DNA of 64,000 bases from contig CAMDKL010000001.1 in assembly GCA_945900945.1 (NCBI GenBank), forward strand, positions 81,515 through 145,514, read 5' to 3'. The DNA is from Pirellula staleyi DSM 6068. Lineage in GTDB: Bacteria; Planctomycetota; Planctomycetia; Pirellulales; Pirellulaceae. Positions within the stretch are counted from its first letter, which is position 1; each line of letters begins with the position of its first letter. This document shows, piece after piece, positions 18,943 to 27,955 of the stretch. The position numbers and the translations under genes are program-made. The notes below the pieces were generated by a model that saw nothing but the letters and a program-made list of their open reading frames with translations, searched no databases and was not told the origin of the DNA.

Positions 18943-19099
18943 TTAGAAAATACACCCCTACGATAAGTTATAGGTGTAATTTTTTCATTTTATGGAGCAT
19001 TTGGACGGCTTTTAACTATTGACAGGGGAGAGAGATAGAGAGAGTGTGTGTGTGGTTGCGGTTTTTCTTTGTTTATTTGACTCTCCCAAAGGACAAATC

Positions 19100-20017
19100 A
19101 TGCGTAGTTATCGAAGGCCTGCTTTTACGCTCGTCGAGCTTTTGGTCGTGATCGCCATTATTGGAATTCTTGTTGGACTTCTGCTACCAGCTGTTCAAGC
19201 TGCCCGCGAGGCGGCTCGCCGCATGCAGTGTACGAACAACCTCAAGCAGATGTCTTTAGCCATCCACAACTATCACGATACGTTTAAAAAGTTGCCACCA
19301 GGAGGGATCACACCGGGAACGTGCTGCAATACCCAGAGCTATATCAACTGGGCGATTGCGATCTTGCCGTACGTAGAGCAAGCAAATCTCCTGGCCCAAT
19401 ACGATCAGAACAAAACCAACGAGCACCCTAATAACGTTGCTGTTGTCCAACAAATCGTCAGCTTATATAGTTGCCCTTCCGACCCCTTTGGTACGCTACT
19501 CCAAAGACCAGCCAGCTCAGCCACCGCGATTGGGAATTACCGACATGGCTCATATCGAGGCTCCTCGGGTTGGATTTCACGAGCAAACTGCTATTTTGAC
19601 TCTGATCAGTGGCTTGCCTCTGGTTGCCCCGAAGCACATAAAGGGATGTTCTTCAGCGTGGGCCGAAACCTGCAAGGTATCGGATTAGGTGCCATCTCGG
19701 ACGGGACGTCAAATACATTGGCGATCGGTGAATACACCACCAAAACTTCAACAAATCGTGGGACTTTTTGGGCTTATCCCTATACTTCCTACGCAATGAG
19801 CAGCATGACATTGAGCAGCGCCCAGCTCATTCCCGATTACGATCGTTCTTGCGCGTTGGGCGGCATCTGCAAACGCGGATTTGGGAGCATGCACACAGGT
19901 GGACTGAACTTCTCATTAGGCGATGGTTCGGTTCGGTTTATCTCCAACAATACAGACATGCAGATTCTTTGCAACGCTGCGACGATCGCTAATGGAGAAG
20001 TATCCCAATTGGAGTAA
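19100..20017 (+). CDS. DUF1559 domain-containing, prepilin-like N-terminus
   Basis: [53 protein letters not shown] at 19100 preceded by AAAGGA. Confidence 0.93.
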   Translation: MRSYRRPAFTLVELLVVIAIIGILVGLLLPAVQAAREAARRMQCTNNLKQMSLAIHNYHDTFKKLPPGGITPGTCCNTQSYINWAIAILPYVEQANLLAQYDQNKTNEHPNNVAVVQQIVSLYSCPSDPFGTLLQRPASSATAIGNYRHGSYRGSSGWISRANCYFDSDQWLASGCPEAHKGMFFSVGRNLQGIGLGAISDGTSNTLAIGEYTTKTSTNRGTFWAYPYTSYAMSSMTLSSAQLIPDYDRSCALGGICKRGFGSMHTGGLNFSLGDGSVRFISNNTDMQILCNAATIANGEVSQLE

Positions 20018-20088
20018 CTCAATGGATGTAACTTGCGAATGCTTCATGTCGAACCTGCCATTTTTTTAAATTGAAAGGATAAGCGTTA

Positions 20089-20592
20089 ATGGACGAAGCA
20101 ACCCGAATTCGAGAGGGCATGCAAACGTGCCGCTCTCGTTGTGCTAACCGTTTGATGCTAGCCTTAGTTAGCTCCATGGGTATGATCGGCTGTGGGAGCC
20201 AGGGCTTTGAGGTAGCACCGGTATCTGGCAGCGTCACGCTCGATGGCAAACCAGTTGGCGGTTTGATCGTTAACTTTCAGCCCGCTTCCAAGGAGGGTAG
20301 CATCGAACCTGGGCCTGGTGCCTACGCTTGGACGGATGGAGGTGGCCGATTCACAATGGCTCTTATCTCAGAAAAGAAACAGGCGGGGGCCGTGGTTGGA
20401 AAGGGACGCGTAACGCTCTCTAGCCCATTGCCGGACCAAAAACCTGACGACGATAGGATCCCCAAGGGAGTCAAGAATCTGTTACCACCTGAGCACGAGG
20501 GCAAATCGTTTGAGTTTGAGGTTCCTGCGAAAGGTACCAATAAGGCCGATTTCGCCTTGACCACAGGAGGCGCAAAGGGTACCAATCGTTGA
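20089..20592 (+). CDS. Planctomycete lipoprotein with carboxypeptidase-regulatory-like fold
   Basis: Lipobox-like MIGCG; VSGSVTLDGKPVGGLIVNFQP; directly 3' of the DUF1559 gene. True start may be an internal Met. Confidence 0.72.
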   Translation: MDEATRIREGMQTCRSRCANRLMLALVSSMGMIGCGSQGFEVAPVSGSVTLDGKPVGGLIVNFQPASKEGSIEPGPGAYAWTDGGGRFTMALISEKKQAGAVVGKGRVTLSSPLPDQKPDDDRIPKGVKNLLPPEHEGKSFEFEVPAKGTNKADFALTTGGAKGTNR

Positions 20593-20655
20593 GTTATGAA
20601 TGCTCACGTAGTACGATGAACGGTTCCCCTTCCCCACCTTTGCGATCCCCCCGCG

Positions 20656-23145
20656 ATGCCTTTGATGTTTCTTTCCTCACTTACGTTTTGCGTGTTCGCA
20701 ATCCTGTTGTGCGCCGCCGCGTACGGTGAGGATGGTCCGGAAACCAGTTCTAGGCTCGCGCTCTCTGTCTTGCCGATTTTCCAATCCCATTGCCAAAACT
20801 GTCATGGTGCGAAAGAGCAAGCGGGTGATCTGAGGCTCGATACACTGTCCACCGATCTCAATGCTGACAAGGCCGTGGCTGAGAAGTGGCAACGCATACT
20901 CGATATGTTGGAAGCTGGCGAGATGCCCCCTAAGAAAGCAAAGCAGCTTCGGCCATCCAAGCGAAAGAAGTTGACGACTTCGATTGCGAGTGCCGTCAAT
21001 GAAGCGATCGAAATTCACAGCAAAACCGATCGGCACAGGGTGCCAAGGCGATTGAATCGTATCGAATACGCCAACACGATGCGTGATCTGCTTGGCTTGA
21101 ACATGGACTACGCTCGCGATATCCCCTCCGACGCACTTTCTGCAGATGGATTTAACAACGATGGTCAAGCGTTGCAAATGTCCGCTGAACATTTAGCGTG
21201 TTACCTTGACACCGCCCGTCGAGCTATGGAAAAAGTCGTTGTCAGTGGACCAGCTCCCCGCACCTACAACTCTGAATTCACGAAAAGCAACGTAGGCAAT
21301 TGGAAAGGAAATGTCGAATTCTCTAATCGTTTAGGACGCCAACAAGAATTCATCGTGAAGATGGTCGATGACTACCCAGAGCAGGGTGATTTCCTGATTC
21401 GAGTCAGGTTGTCTGCTGAATTGAAACCGAACATTGGGTTCCCGTTAGTGAAGGTTTCGCTAGGCTACCGACCGGATACTCAAGTACTATTCCGCGAAGT
21501 TGGCTTGGTCGAAATAACTGAACCGGAGGAACGACTGCTGGAGTTTCGAGGGCGAGTTGAGGAGTTTCCGTTACCTGTTCGAGGACAGGGAAAGTTTCCA
21601 GGTCTCGTGGTCATGATTCGAAACGCTTACGACGACGGATCGCTTCTGCATAAAGGGGAGCAAAGCAAAGAAAAAGAGAAGAAATGGACTTATCCAAATG
21701 AGCCCAACCTACCAACCATTCTGATTCACTCAGTTGAATTCCAAGGTCCGCTTACGGAGGAATGGCCTCCGATCTCGCATCGCAAGATCCTAAACGACTC
21801 TAACCTGCGTGAGACAGACGAAAAGGCTTACGTCGCGGAAATGCTCGGGCGATTTATGCCGCGAGCGTATCGACGCCCTGTTGAATCGACAGAGGTGGAT
21901 CGTTTGCTTGAATTCTTTCAGGCGATTCGCCCCGAGTTCCCCACTTTCGAGGAGGCGATTCGTGAGACCCTGTCCATGGTCCTGATCAGTCCACAGTTTC
22001 TCTTCTTCATGGATCCGGCCAGCGATCCTATTCGGTCTATTGACGATTGGACGTTGGCTTCGCGTCTATCTTTCTTCCTGTGGAGTACCCAGCCCGACGA
22101 GGAATTGAGAAGTCTCGCCGCATCCAGCCAGATTCATGAGCCCGAGCTGTTATCGCAACAGGTCGAACGCCTCTTGCAAGATCCAAAGTCGTCCCAATTC
22201 GTGGAGCAGTTTACCGATCAATGGCTTAAGATCGACAAGCTCAGTAACATAGCAGTGAGCCGCGATCGATTTCATCATTTCGACGATCGAATCAAGGCTG
22301 ATATGCAGCGTGAGACTCAACAGTTTTTTAGAGAACTTCTCGACCATGATTGGAGTGCATTAAATTTATTGAAGTCCGACTTTGTGGTCGTGAATGAGCG
22401 CATGGCTAAACACTATGGCATCGAGGGGGTATGGGGGAACAGTTTTCGGCGCGTGCCCATCGCGCCGGAACTGCATCGTGGCGGGCTACTAAGCCAAGCC
22501 AGCGTGCTCCTAAGCAACTCAACTGGACGAGACTCGCATCCGGTTCGACGAGCCGTATGGCTTCGAGATCGCATTCTCAATGATCCGCCATCACCGCCTC
22601 CCGCAGACGTACCGCCGCTCAACCAAGCCGATCCAAAGTTCCTGGAAATGTCGGTCCGTCAACAAATGGAAATCCATCGCAACACGGAGTCGTGCGCCCG
22701 ATGCCACAGCCATCTCGATCCCTGGGGTATCGCCTTAGAAAATTTCGATGCCATTGGTTTATGGCGAGACGAAGTGAAGAAACCGCTCGCGAAATCAAAA
22801 GAAATAACAATCGCCGATGGAATGCTAGACGAAGTGATAGCTACGAACAAAACGACCACCAGTAAAAAAGAACCTCGACAGCCAATCGATACGATTGCCG
22901 TGTTCTCCGATGGTCGCCAGATCGATGGCGTCGACCAGCTCAAGGAGTATCTAATTACAGAGCGGTCGAAGCAGTTCGCAGGTTCCTTGGTGTCGCGGCT
23001 ACTGACCTACGCGTTAGGCCGAAAGCTGGAATTGGTCGATCAACCGGCAATCGAGAAATTAACGCTTGAGTTCGTGGCCGATGGCTACCGACTGAAGCCT
23101 TTGATTAAGAAAATTGTGGCGACATCGGCCTTTCAAGCAATGTAA
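20656..23145 (+). CDS. DUF1592/DUF1588/DUF1587/DUF1585/PSD1-type c-type cytochrome protein
   Basis: CQNCHG heme motif near the N-terminus; RRLNRIEYANTMRDLLGL; CARCHSHLDPWGIALENFDAIGLWR; YALGRKLE. Confidence 0.92.
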   Translation: MPLMFLSSLTFCVFAILLCAAAYGEDGPETSSRLALSVLPIFQSHCQNCHGAKEQAGDLRLDTLSTDLNADKAVAEKWQRILDMLEAGEMPPKKAKQLRPSKRKKLTTSIASAVNEAIEIHSKTDRHRVPRRLNRIEYANTMRDLLGLNMDYARDIPSDALSADGFNNDGQALQMSAEHLACYLDTARRAMEKVVVSGPAPRTYNSEFTKSNVGNWKGNVEFSNRLGRQQEFIVKMVDDYPEQGDFLIRVRLSAELKPNIGFPLVKVSLGYRPDTQVLFREVGLVEITEPEERLLEFRGRVEEFPLPVRGQGKFPGLVVMIRNAYDDGSLLHKGEQSKEKEKKWTYPNEPNLPTILIHSVEFQGPLTEEWPPISHRKILNDSNLRETDEKAYVAEMLGRFMPRAYRRPVESTEVDRLLEFFQAIRPEFPTFEEAIRETLSMVLISPQFLFFMDPASDPIRSIDDWTLASRLSFFLWSTQPDEELRSLAASSQIHEPELLSQQVERLLQDPKSSQFVEQFTDQWLKIDKLSNIAVSRDRFHHFDDRIKADMQRETQQFFRELLDHDWSALNLLKSDFVVVNERMAKHYGIEGVWGNSFRRVPIAPELHRGGLLSQASVLLSNSTGRDSHPVRRAVWLRDRILNDPPSPPPADVPPLNQADPKFLEMSVRQQMEIHRNTESCARCHSHLDPWGIALENFDAIGLWRDEVKKPLAKSKEITIADGMLDEVIATNKTTTSKKEPRQPIDTIAVFSDGRQIDGVDQLKEYLITERSKQFAGSLVSRLLTYALGRKLELVDQPAIEKLTLEFVADGYRLKPLIKKIVATSAFQAM

Positions 23146-23172
23146 ATGTTACGCTAAATATCGGAAAACAAG

Positions 23173-24519
23173 ATGACGATAAAATCATGGCAGCTAGACC
23201 GGCGGGCGTTCCTGAAGGGCACCGGTGTTTCGCTGGGACTCCCTTGGCTTGAATGCATGGCGGAGAGCGAGAGCAAGGATTCGTCAGTTCAACCGAAACG
23301 CTTTTGTGCTATGTATTTCGGATTTGGTGTTAGCCTTCCCGATGAGAAGGGCGAGCAAGCCAAGTGGCGTTGGTTTCCCAACGGTGAGGGCAAGGAGTTT
23401 CAGTGGAATGAAAGCTTGAAACCACTTGAATTGCATCGCGATCGCATCACGATTTTAGGTGGACTCTCGCATCCGCACGGACGTACCATGGGTGCCCACG
23501 ATACAGCCGATACTTTCCTGACCGGTGCGCTGATGAACGAGAAATCGCTCAGCAATACCGTTTCGTTAGATCAGGTCATTGCAAAGGCCAACGGCAACCA
23601 AACTCGTTTTTCGTCACTGGTCATGTCGACTGACGGAGGAGTCGGTGAACCCACTCGCTCAAGTACCCTTTCGTATGACGACAAAGGCCGCCCTATTCCG
23701 GCCCTCAATCAGCCTCGCCGTATTTTCGACCGGTTTTTTGGTGCTGGCGATGCTGATTCCTTAGCCGAGCGGCGGCGACTGAAGAGCCAGTCGGCCATGT
23801 TGGATCGAGTCCTCGAGGATGCGAGTTCGTTGCGATTGCGGCTTGGCAATCAAGATCGCGAAAAGTTTGACGAGTATCTATCCTCGGTGCGTCAGATCGA
23901 AGAAAGAGTAGAAAATTCCCAACGTTGGTTGGAAATTCCTAGGCGCGAGCTTCGAGACGAAGAGCTCAAGATGCTTGATTTGGATTCCGATGAAAACGCG
24001 CCTATGACTTTTATTCGCACGATGTACGACTTGCTCTATTTGGCATTCCGTACCGATTCGATGCGAGTCGCTACGTATCAAATCACGAACATGGCAGATG
24101 CATCCTCCAAAGCTGGAAAGTTTCCTCAACTGGAAGGCTTTAAAGATTCGCTCCATACGCTCGCTCACGCTTGGGATAAACCGGAGGGAGCTGAAAATCT
24201 CGGGCGGTGGGATCGTCTCATGACCGAACAGTTCACGCAATTCTTGGAGCGAATGGCGACAGCGCCAGACGCAAATGGTTCGTTGCTCGATAACACGCTA
24301 GTGCTCTACGGGAGCAGCAATAGCAACACGCACAACAACAACAATTATCCATTGATCTTGGCTGGAGGACAAAACCTTGGGTTAAAACATGGTCGCTTTT
24401 TAAAGTTTGGCGATCACGTACCCTTATCCAACCTTTTCGTGACGGCTCTCGACTCGATGGGTGTGCACCGCGAAGCGTTCGCTGATAGCACCGGCGAACT
24501 TAGCGAAATACGAACATAA
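23173..24519 (+). CDS. DUF1552 domain-containing protein
   Basis: RRAFLKGTGVSLGLPWLECM; HDTADTFLTG; LDQVIAKANG; LYGSSNSNTHNNNNYPLILAGG. Confidence 0.92.
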   Translation: MTIKSWQLDRRAFLKGTGVSLGLPWLECMAESESKDSSVQPKRFCAMYFGFGVSLPDEKGEQAKWRWFPNGEGKEFQWNESLKPLELHRDRITILGGLSHPHGRTMGAHDTADTFLTGALMNEKSLSNTVSLDQVIAKANGNQTRFSSLVMSTDGGVGEPTRSSTLSYDDKGRPIPALNQPRRIFDRFFGAGDADSLAERRRLKSQSAMLDRVLEDASSLRLRLGNQDREKFDEYLSSVRQIEERVENSQRWLEIPRRELRDEELKMLDLDSDENAPMTFIRTMYDLLYLAFRTDSMRVATYQITNMADASSKAGKFPQLEGFKDSLHTLAHAWDKPEGAENLGRWDRLMTEQFTQFLERMATAPDANGSLLDNTLVLYGSSNSNTHNNNNYPLILAGGQNLGLKHGRFLKFGDHVPLSNLFVTALDSMGVHREAFADSTGELSEIRT

Positions 24520-24633
24520 TTGAAGCTGGAGTTTCTGGCTACACAACATGGACCCAATCGTGTCCGGTCGACAAAGATCGCAAGCCGATGCTGCCCGAAC
24601 TTCCGTAAAGTGAACGTATGGGGGCTAACAAAA

Positions 24634-24696
24634 TGGCAATGGCTTTGCGATTTCGTGAACCTTCGGGGCGCTAGCCCCGGGCCTGAATGTGCTGGC
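24634..24696 (+). repeat. Dispersed intergenic repeat, copy D
   Basis: TGGCAATGGCTTTGCGATTTCGTGAACCTTCGGGGCGCTAGCCCCGGGCCTGAATGTGCTGGC. Confidence 0.85.
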
Positions 24697-24956
24697 TTTG
24701 TCGCGTGATACGTAGCCCTAGGCCGGCGCCGGCGCTAGCTGTGGGCGACCAAATTCAGACTGCGAAATGTGCGTTGGAGCCCCAGTCTGCATTTATCCCT
24801 GAAAAGACATCAATAAAGACAGTTTGGCAGTGGACGATTCCGCATGGTTTAGCCTATAAATAGTAACGAGAAAAGAGGGACGGAGCAGGATTCCGTGGCT
24901 TTCGTGTTCGATATTTCACGTAGACGATGCTTGAAGGAATCACTTAACCGAACTTT

Positions 24957-25178
24957 ATGGCCAAAAAAGAAGAAGCATTCGAAGTCGAAGGAACGGTCAC
25001 GCAAGCACTGGCGAACACACGGTTTCGTGTTCAATTGGAGACGGGATCTGAGGTATTGGCACACGTCGCAGGCAAGATGCGCAAAAATTTTATTCGTATT
25101 GTGCCGGGAGATAAAGTTCGCGTCGAGCTCTCGCCGTATGACCTGACGAAAGGTCGCATTGTTTTTCGAGAACGATAA
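24957..25178 (+). CDS. infA: Translation initiation factor IF-1
   Basis: [73 protein letters not shown]. Confidence 0.95.
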   Translation: MAKKEEAFEVEGTVTQALANTRFRVQLETGSEVLAHVAGKMRKNFIRIVPGDKVRVELSPYDLTKGRIVFRER

Positions 25179-25409
25179 GCTTCGGTTTTCAACGTTCCCT
25201 GGCAGTTTGGTAATGAAGCACTGTTCTATTTTAACGCAGTAGCCGGAAAACACCTATCTACGTTGTCGGACGAATCGTCTATAGTTAGCCTCGGATTCGT
25301 CGGCAATCTGCTAATTTCTGCCAAGGATTGGCGAGCCGCAGCGAATTGTTCTAGCCCAAAGTTTAGTCAATTCCGAGTTTATCAGTTCCGAGTCAATGGA
25401 GTTTTGTTC

Positions 25410-27098
25410 ATGAAATTTAGATGGTTATCTGCAGCGGTATGTACCGCCACCCTCGGGTTGGCGACTTTGAATTCACCAGACCAATGCATTGCTCAGGGTT
25501 CCAAGCCAAAAGCAGCGCCAGCGGCCGTTGCAAACGAAACAGACGATCGTGCCGTGGTAGTCGTTGCGATCAGCGCGATGGATTCCCTGATTCCCAACGT
25601 TCAGCACATCGCTCGCATGGTCGGTGCCGGGGCTGCGGCGGGCGGTATCTCCACTATTTTGAACCAATATGCTGGCGGACTTGATAGGACTCGCCCGCTG
25701 GGTGTTTTTTTGAACCTCGATGAAAACGGACAACCTGCTCCGATCGGCTGCTTGCCGATCGATGATCTAAAACAATTTTTCGACCAACTCAGCGTGTTCG
25801 GTGAGGCCAACGATCTGGGTGACGGTCTGTACGAATTTAATTTCGGCAATCCGATCTACGCAAAAAAGGTCGGCAAATGGCTTTATGTCGCACAGTCGGA
25901 AGACGCACTCTCGGATATTCCCGAAACGATGGGCGATGTCCTGCCCAAGATGATTCAAAAGTACGACGTTCGGGTTCAGGTCAATCCGCAAAACATACCC
26001 GATGAGGTCATCGACTTCATCGTCGGTCAGATGCAAGCCGGATTGGATCAGGGAATGGCCGCACAAGGAAACCTTGACGCGGAAGATGCGGAATCGGCTC
26101 GTGCGACCTCCGAACAAATGATCGCTCAAATGCAAGAAGGCATAGAGGGTACAGAAAAGCTCGTGATTGGATTGGCTATTAACAAAGCAGAGAAGCGGAC
26201 CGTTTTAGACTTCGGCTCCCAGTTCATGGCCGATTCCAAATATGCCAAGCAAATGGAAAAGATGAAAGCGAGCAAGACAGCGGTCGCTGGAATTCCTCAG
26301 GACGGTTCCATGATGGTACTGCAATCGTTCCAGCTAGTTGCTCCAGAAGAAATCGAGCAACTGGAAAAGACTCTCGATGCATCGCTTAAGGCAGCTTACA
26401 AGGCTATCGACGAAGGCGCCAAGGATTCCGCATCCGCTACTAAGGCAAAAGAGCTTATCGATAAAGCGGTTGATATCTTGATGGAGAGCGCCAAGCTTGG
26501 GAAAATGGAATCTGCCGTCGACGTTAGTGTCGAAAGCGCTTTGAACATCGTTGTTAGTGTTTCGGTTGCCGACGGTTCCAAAATCGAAGCCCTCGCAGGT
26601 GAAATCTCAGCCGAACTCGCCAAAGAAAATTCACCGGCACAGCTCAAAATTAACGCGGGCAAGCATGCTGGTTTCAATCTCCATACGTTAGCGATCGCTT
26701 TGCCATCCAACGCAGCCGAAGCTGCCAAGAAGGTGTTTGGTAGCTCCGTCACGATAGCGATTGCAACCGGTCCCAAGGCAGTCCACATCTCTGTCGGCAA
26801 GAACTGCGATGCAGGCCTTAAAAGCGCGATTGATCGCGCTACATCCAAGCCCGCCGCGCCAGCGGAATTGGTTAAGATGCGTTTGGTTTTGTCCCAATTG
26901 TTGAATTACGTCCAATCCATTGAGCCAACCCCTATTTCCGAAGCGATGCTCAACGCTGCCTCGGCAGGATACGATCGTATCCTAATCGATAGCCAGTCGA
27001 TTGAACGCGGAATCGTCGTTCGCTTGTCATTGGAAGACGGCGTAATGAAAGCCATTGCGGCAGGTGTGAAGGCTGGTCAATCGGGTGGTGGTTTCTAA
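25410..27098 (+). CDS. Hypothetical secreted protein
   Basis: Long ORF; signal peptide at MKFRWLSAAVCTATLGLATLNSPDQCIAQ, supporting the start at 25410. Confidence 0.75.
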   Translation: MKFRWLSAAVCTATLGLATLNSPDQCIAQGSKPKAAPAAVANETDDRAVVVVAISAMDSLIPNVQHIARMVGAGAAAGGISTILNQYAGGLDRTRPLGVFLNLDENGQPAPIGCLPIDDLKQFFDQLSVFGEANDLGDGLYEFNFGNPIYAKKVGKWLYVAQSEDALSDIPETMGDVLPKMIQKYDVRVQVNPQNIPDEVIDFIVGQMQAGLDQGMAAQGNLDAEDAESARATSEQMIAQMQEGIEGTEKLVIGLAINKAEKRTVLDFGSQFMADSKYAKQMEKMKASKTAVAGIPQDGSMMVLQSFQLVAPEEIEQLEKTLDASLKAAYKAIDEGAKDSASATKAKELIDKAVDILMESAKLGKMESAVDVSVESALNIVVSVSVADGSKIEALAGEISAELAKENSPAQLKINAGKHAGFNLHTLAIALPSNAAEAAKKVFGSSVTIAIATGPKAVHISVGKNCDAGLKSAIDRATSKPAAPAELVKMRLVLSQLLNYVQSIEPTPISEAMLNAASAGYDRILIDSQSIERGIVVRLSLEDGVMKAIAAGVKAGQSGGGF

Positions 27099-27139
27099 CA
27101 CCAATACCTCGACGCGCGAGCTAGTGAAAAAACAAACGC

Positions 27140-27203
27140 CGGCACTCACTTTGCGGGTTTCGTGAACCGGCGGGCGCTAGCCCCGGGCCTGAATTCGCTG
27201 GCG
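27140..27203 (+). repeat. Dispersed intergenic repeat, copy E
   Basis: GGCACTCACTTTGCGGGTTTCGTGAACCGGCGGGCGCTAGCCCCGGGCCTGAATTCGCTGGCG. Confidence 0.87.
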
Positions 27204-27614
27204 TTTTTGATCCTCCGTTCACTCTGTTGCCTCCTGTAAAAAACAGGACAGGATCGAATCGCACATGAACAGGAGATAATGGATAAAACAGAGAGCGGAT
27301 TCAATCTTTCTCAAATGAGGACATTTGCATTCAATTTGTGGCGAACGGTTTGCCCGAACAAATAGCGACAAATATTGCGATGGAATTCCAAGACGAAGCG
27401 AGCGTTGCAACGTTGACACGCGGTCCGCTGCATGAAGCTTTTGCCGAGCCCATCAATCCAAAAAAGATCGTCCGTCGAACAGTGATAGGAATCCCGATAA
27501 GAAAGGCGGCGAAAAAAAACCAAAATAATCAAGGTCAAGATCCTACCAGTTGCTCAAAGCGCAAAGGAGCAGCCAGCGCGTCTTCAACACTAATAAATAG
27601 GGTTGCAACAAAAA

Positions 27615-27663
27615 GTAGCTCGGCACTCCGTGCCGAGAAAAACGGCACGGAGTGCCGTTCTAC
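27615..27663. repeat. REP-like hairpin
   Basis: GTAGCTCGGCACTCCGTGCCG (27615-27635) / CGGCACGGAGTGCCGTTCTAC (27643-27663), 19 of 21 paired, 7-nt loop. Confidence 0.85.
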
Positions 27664-27689
27664 ACTGTGGCCATCCCCAAATTTAGGAC

Positions 27690-27780
27690 TTGAAGACGCT
27701 AGGGGAGATACACACTGCGTTTGCGATCGCCGGTGCCATGGCGGCTAATGCACATGGGCACAAGCGAACGACATCGGATG
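27690..27780 (+). pseudogene. Truncated nucleotidyltransferase-like N-terminal fragment
   Basis: TLGEIHTAFAIAGAMAANAHGHKRTTSDVD resembles the GG(L/A)A..AHG..R.T.DVD start of MNT/AbiEii-type nucleotidyltransferases; no matching downstream sequence. Confidence 0.5.
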
Positions 27781-27955
27781 TCGATCATCCTGTAAATCCA
27801 TGTTCGTTTCTCCGGTTGTGTCAACGGGTGATGGTTATGCCAGTTTACTTATGTACAGGTGCTTCGCTGAGCGGTTTTTACCTTCAAAAACTGGACAAAC
27901 TATCAATTCTCTCACTGGTGTTTCGGGCTTGTTGCGCATCTTGCTTTAGCCAGCC

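Noticed and set aside
18588-18955. Two minus-strand ORFs over the structured element
   Set aside because: Low-quality translations created by the inverted repeats; no domain or SD support.
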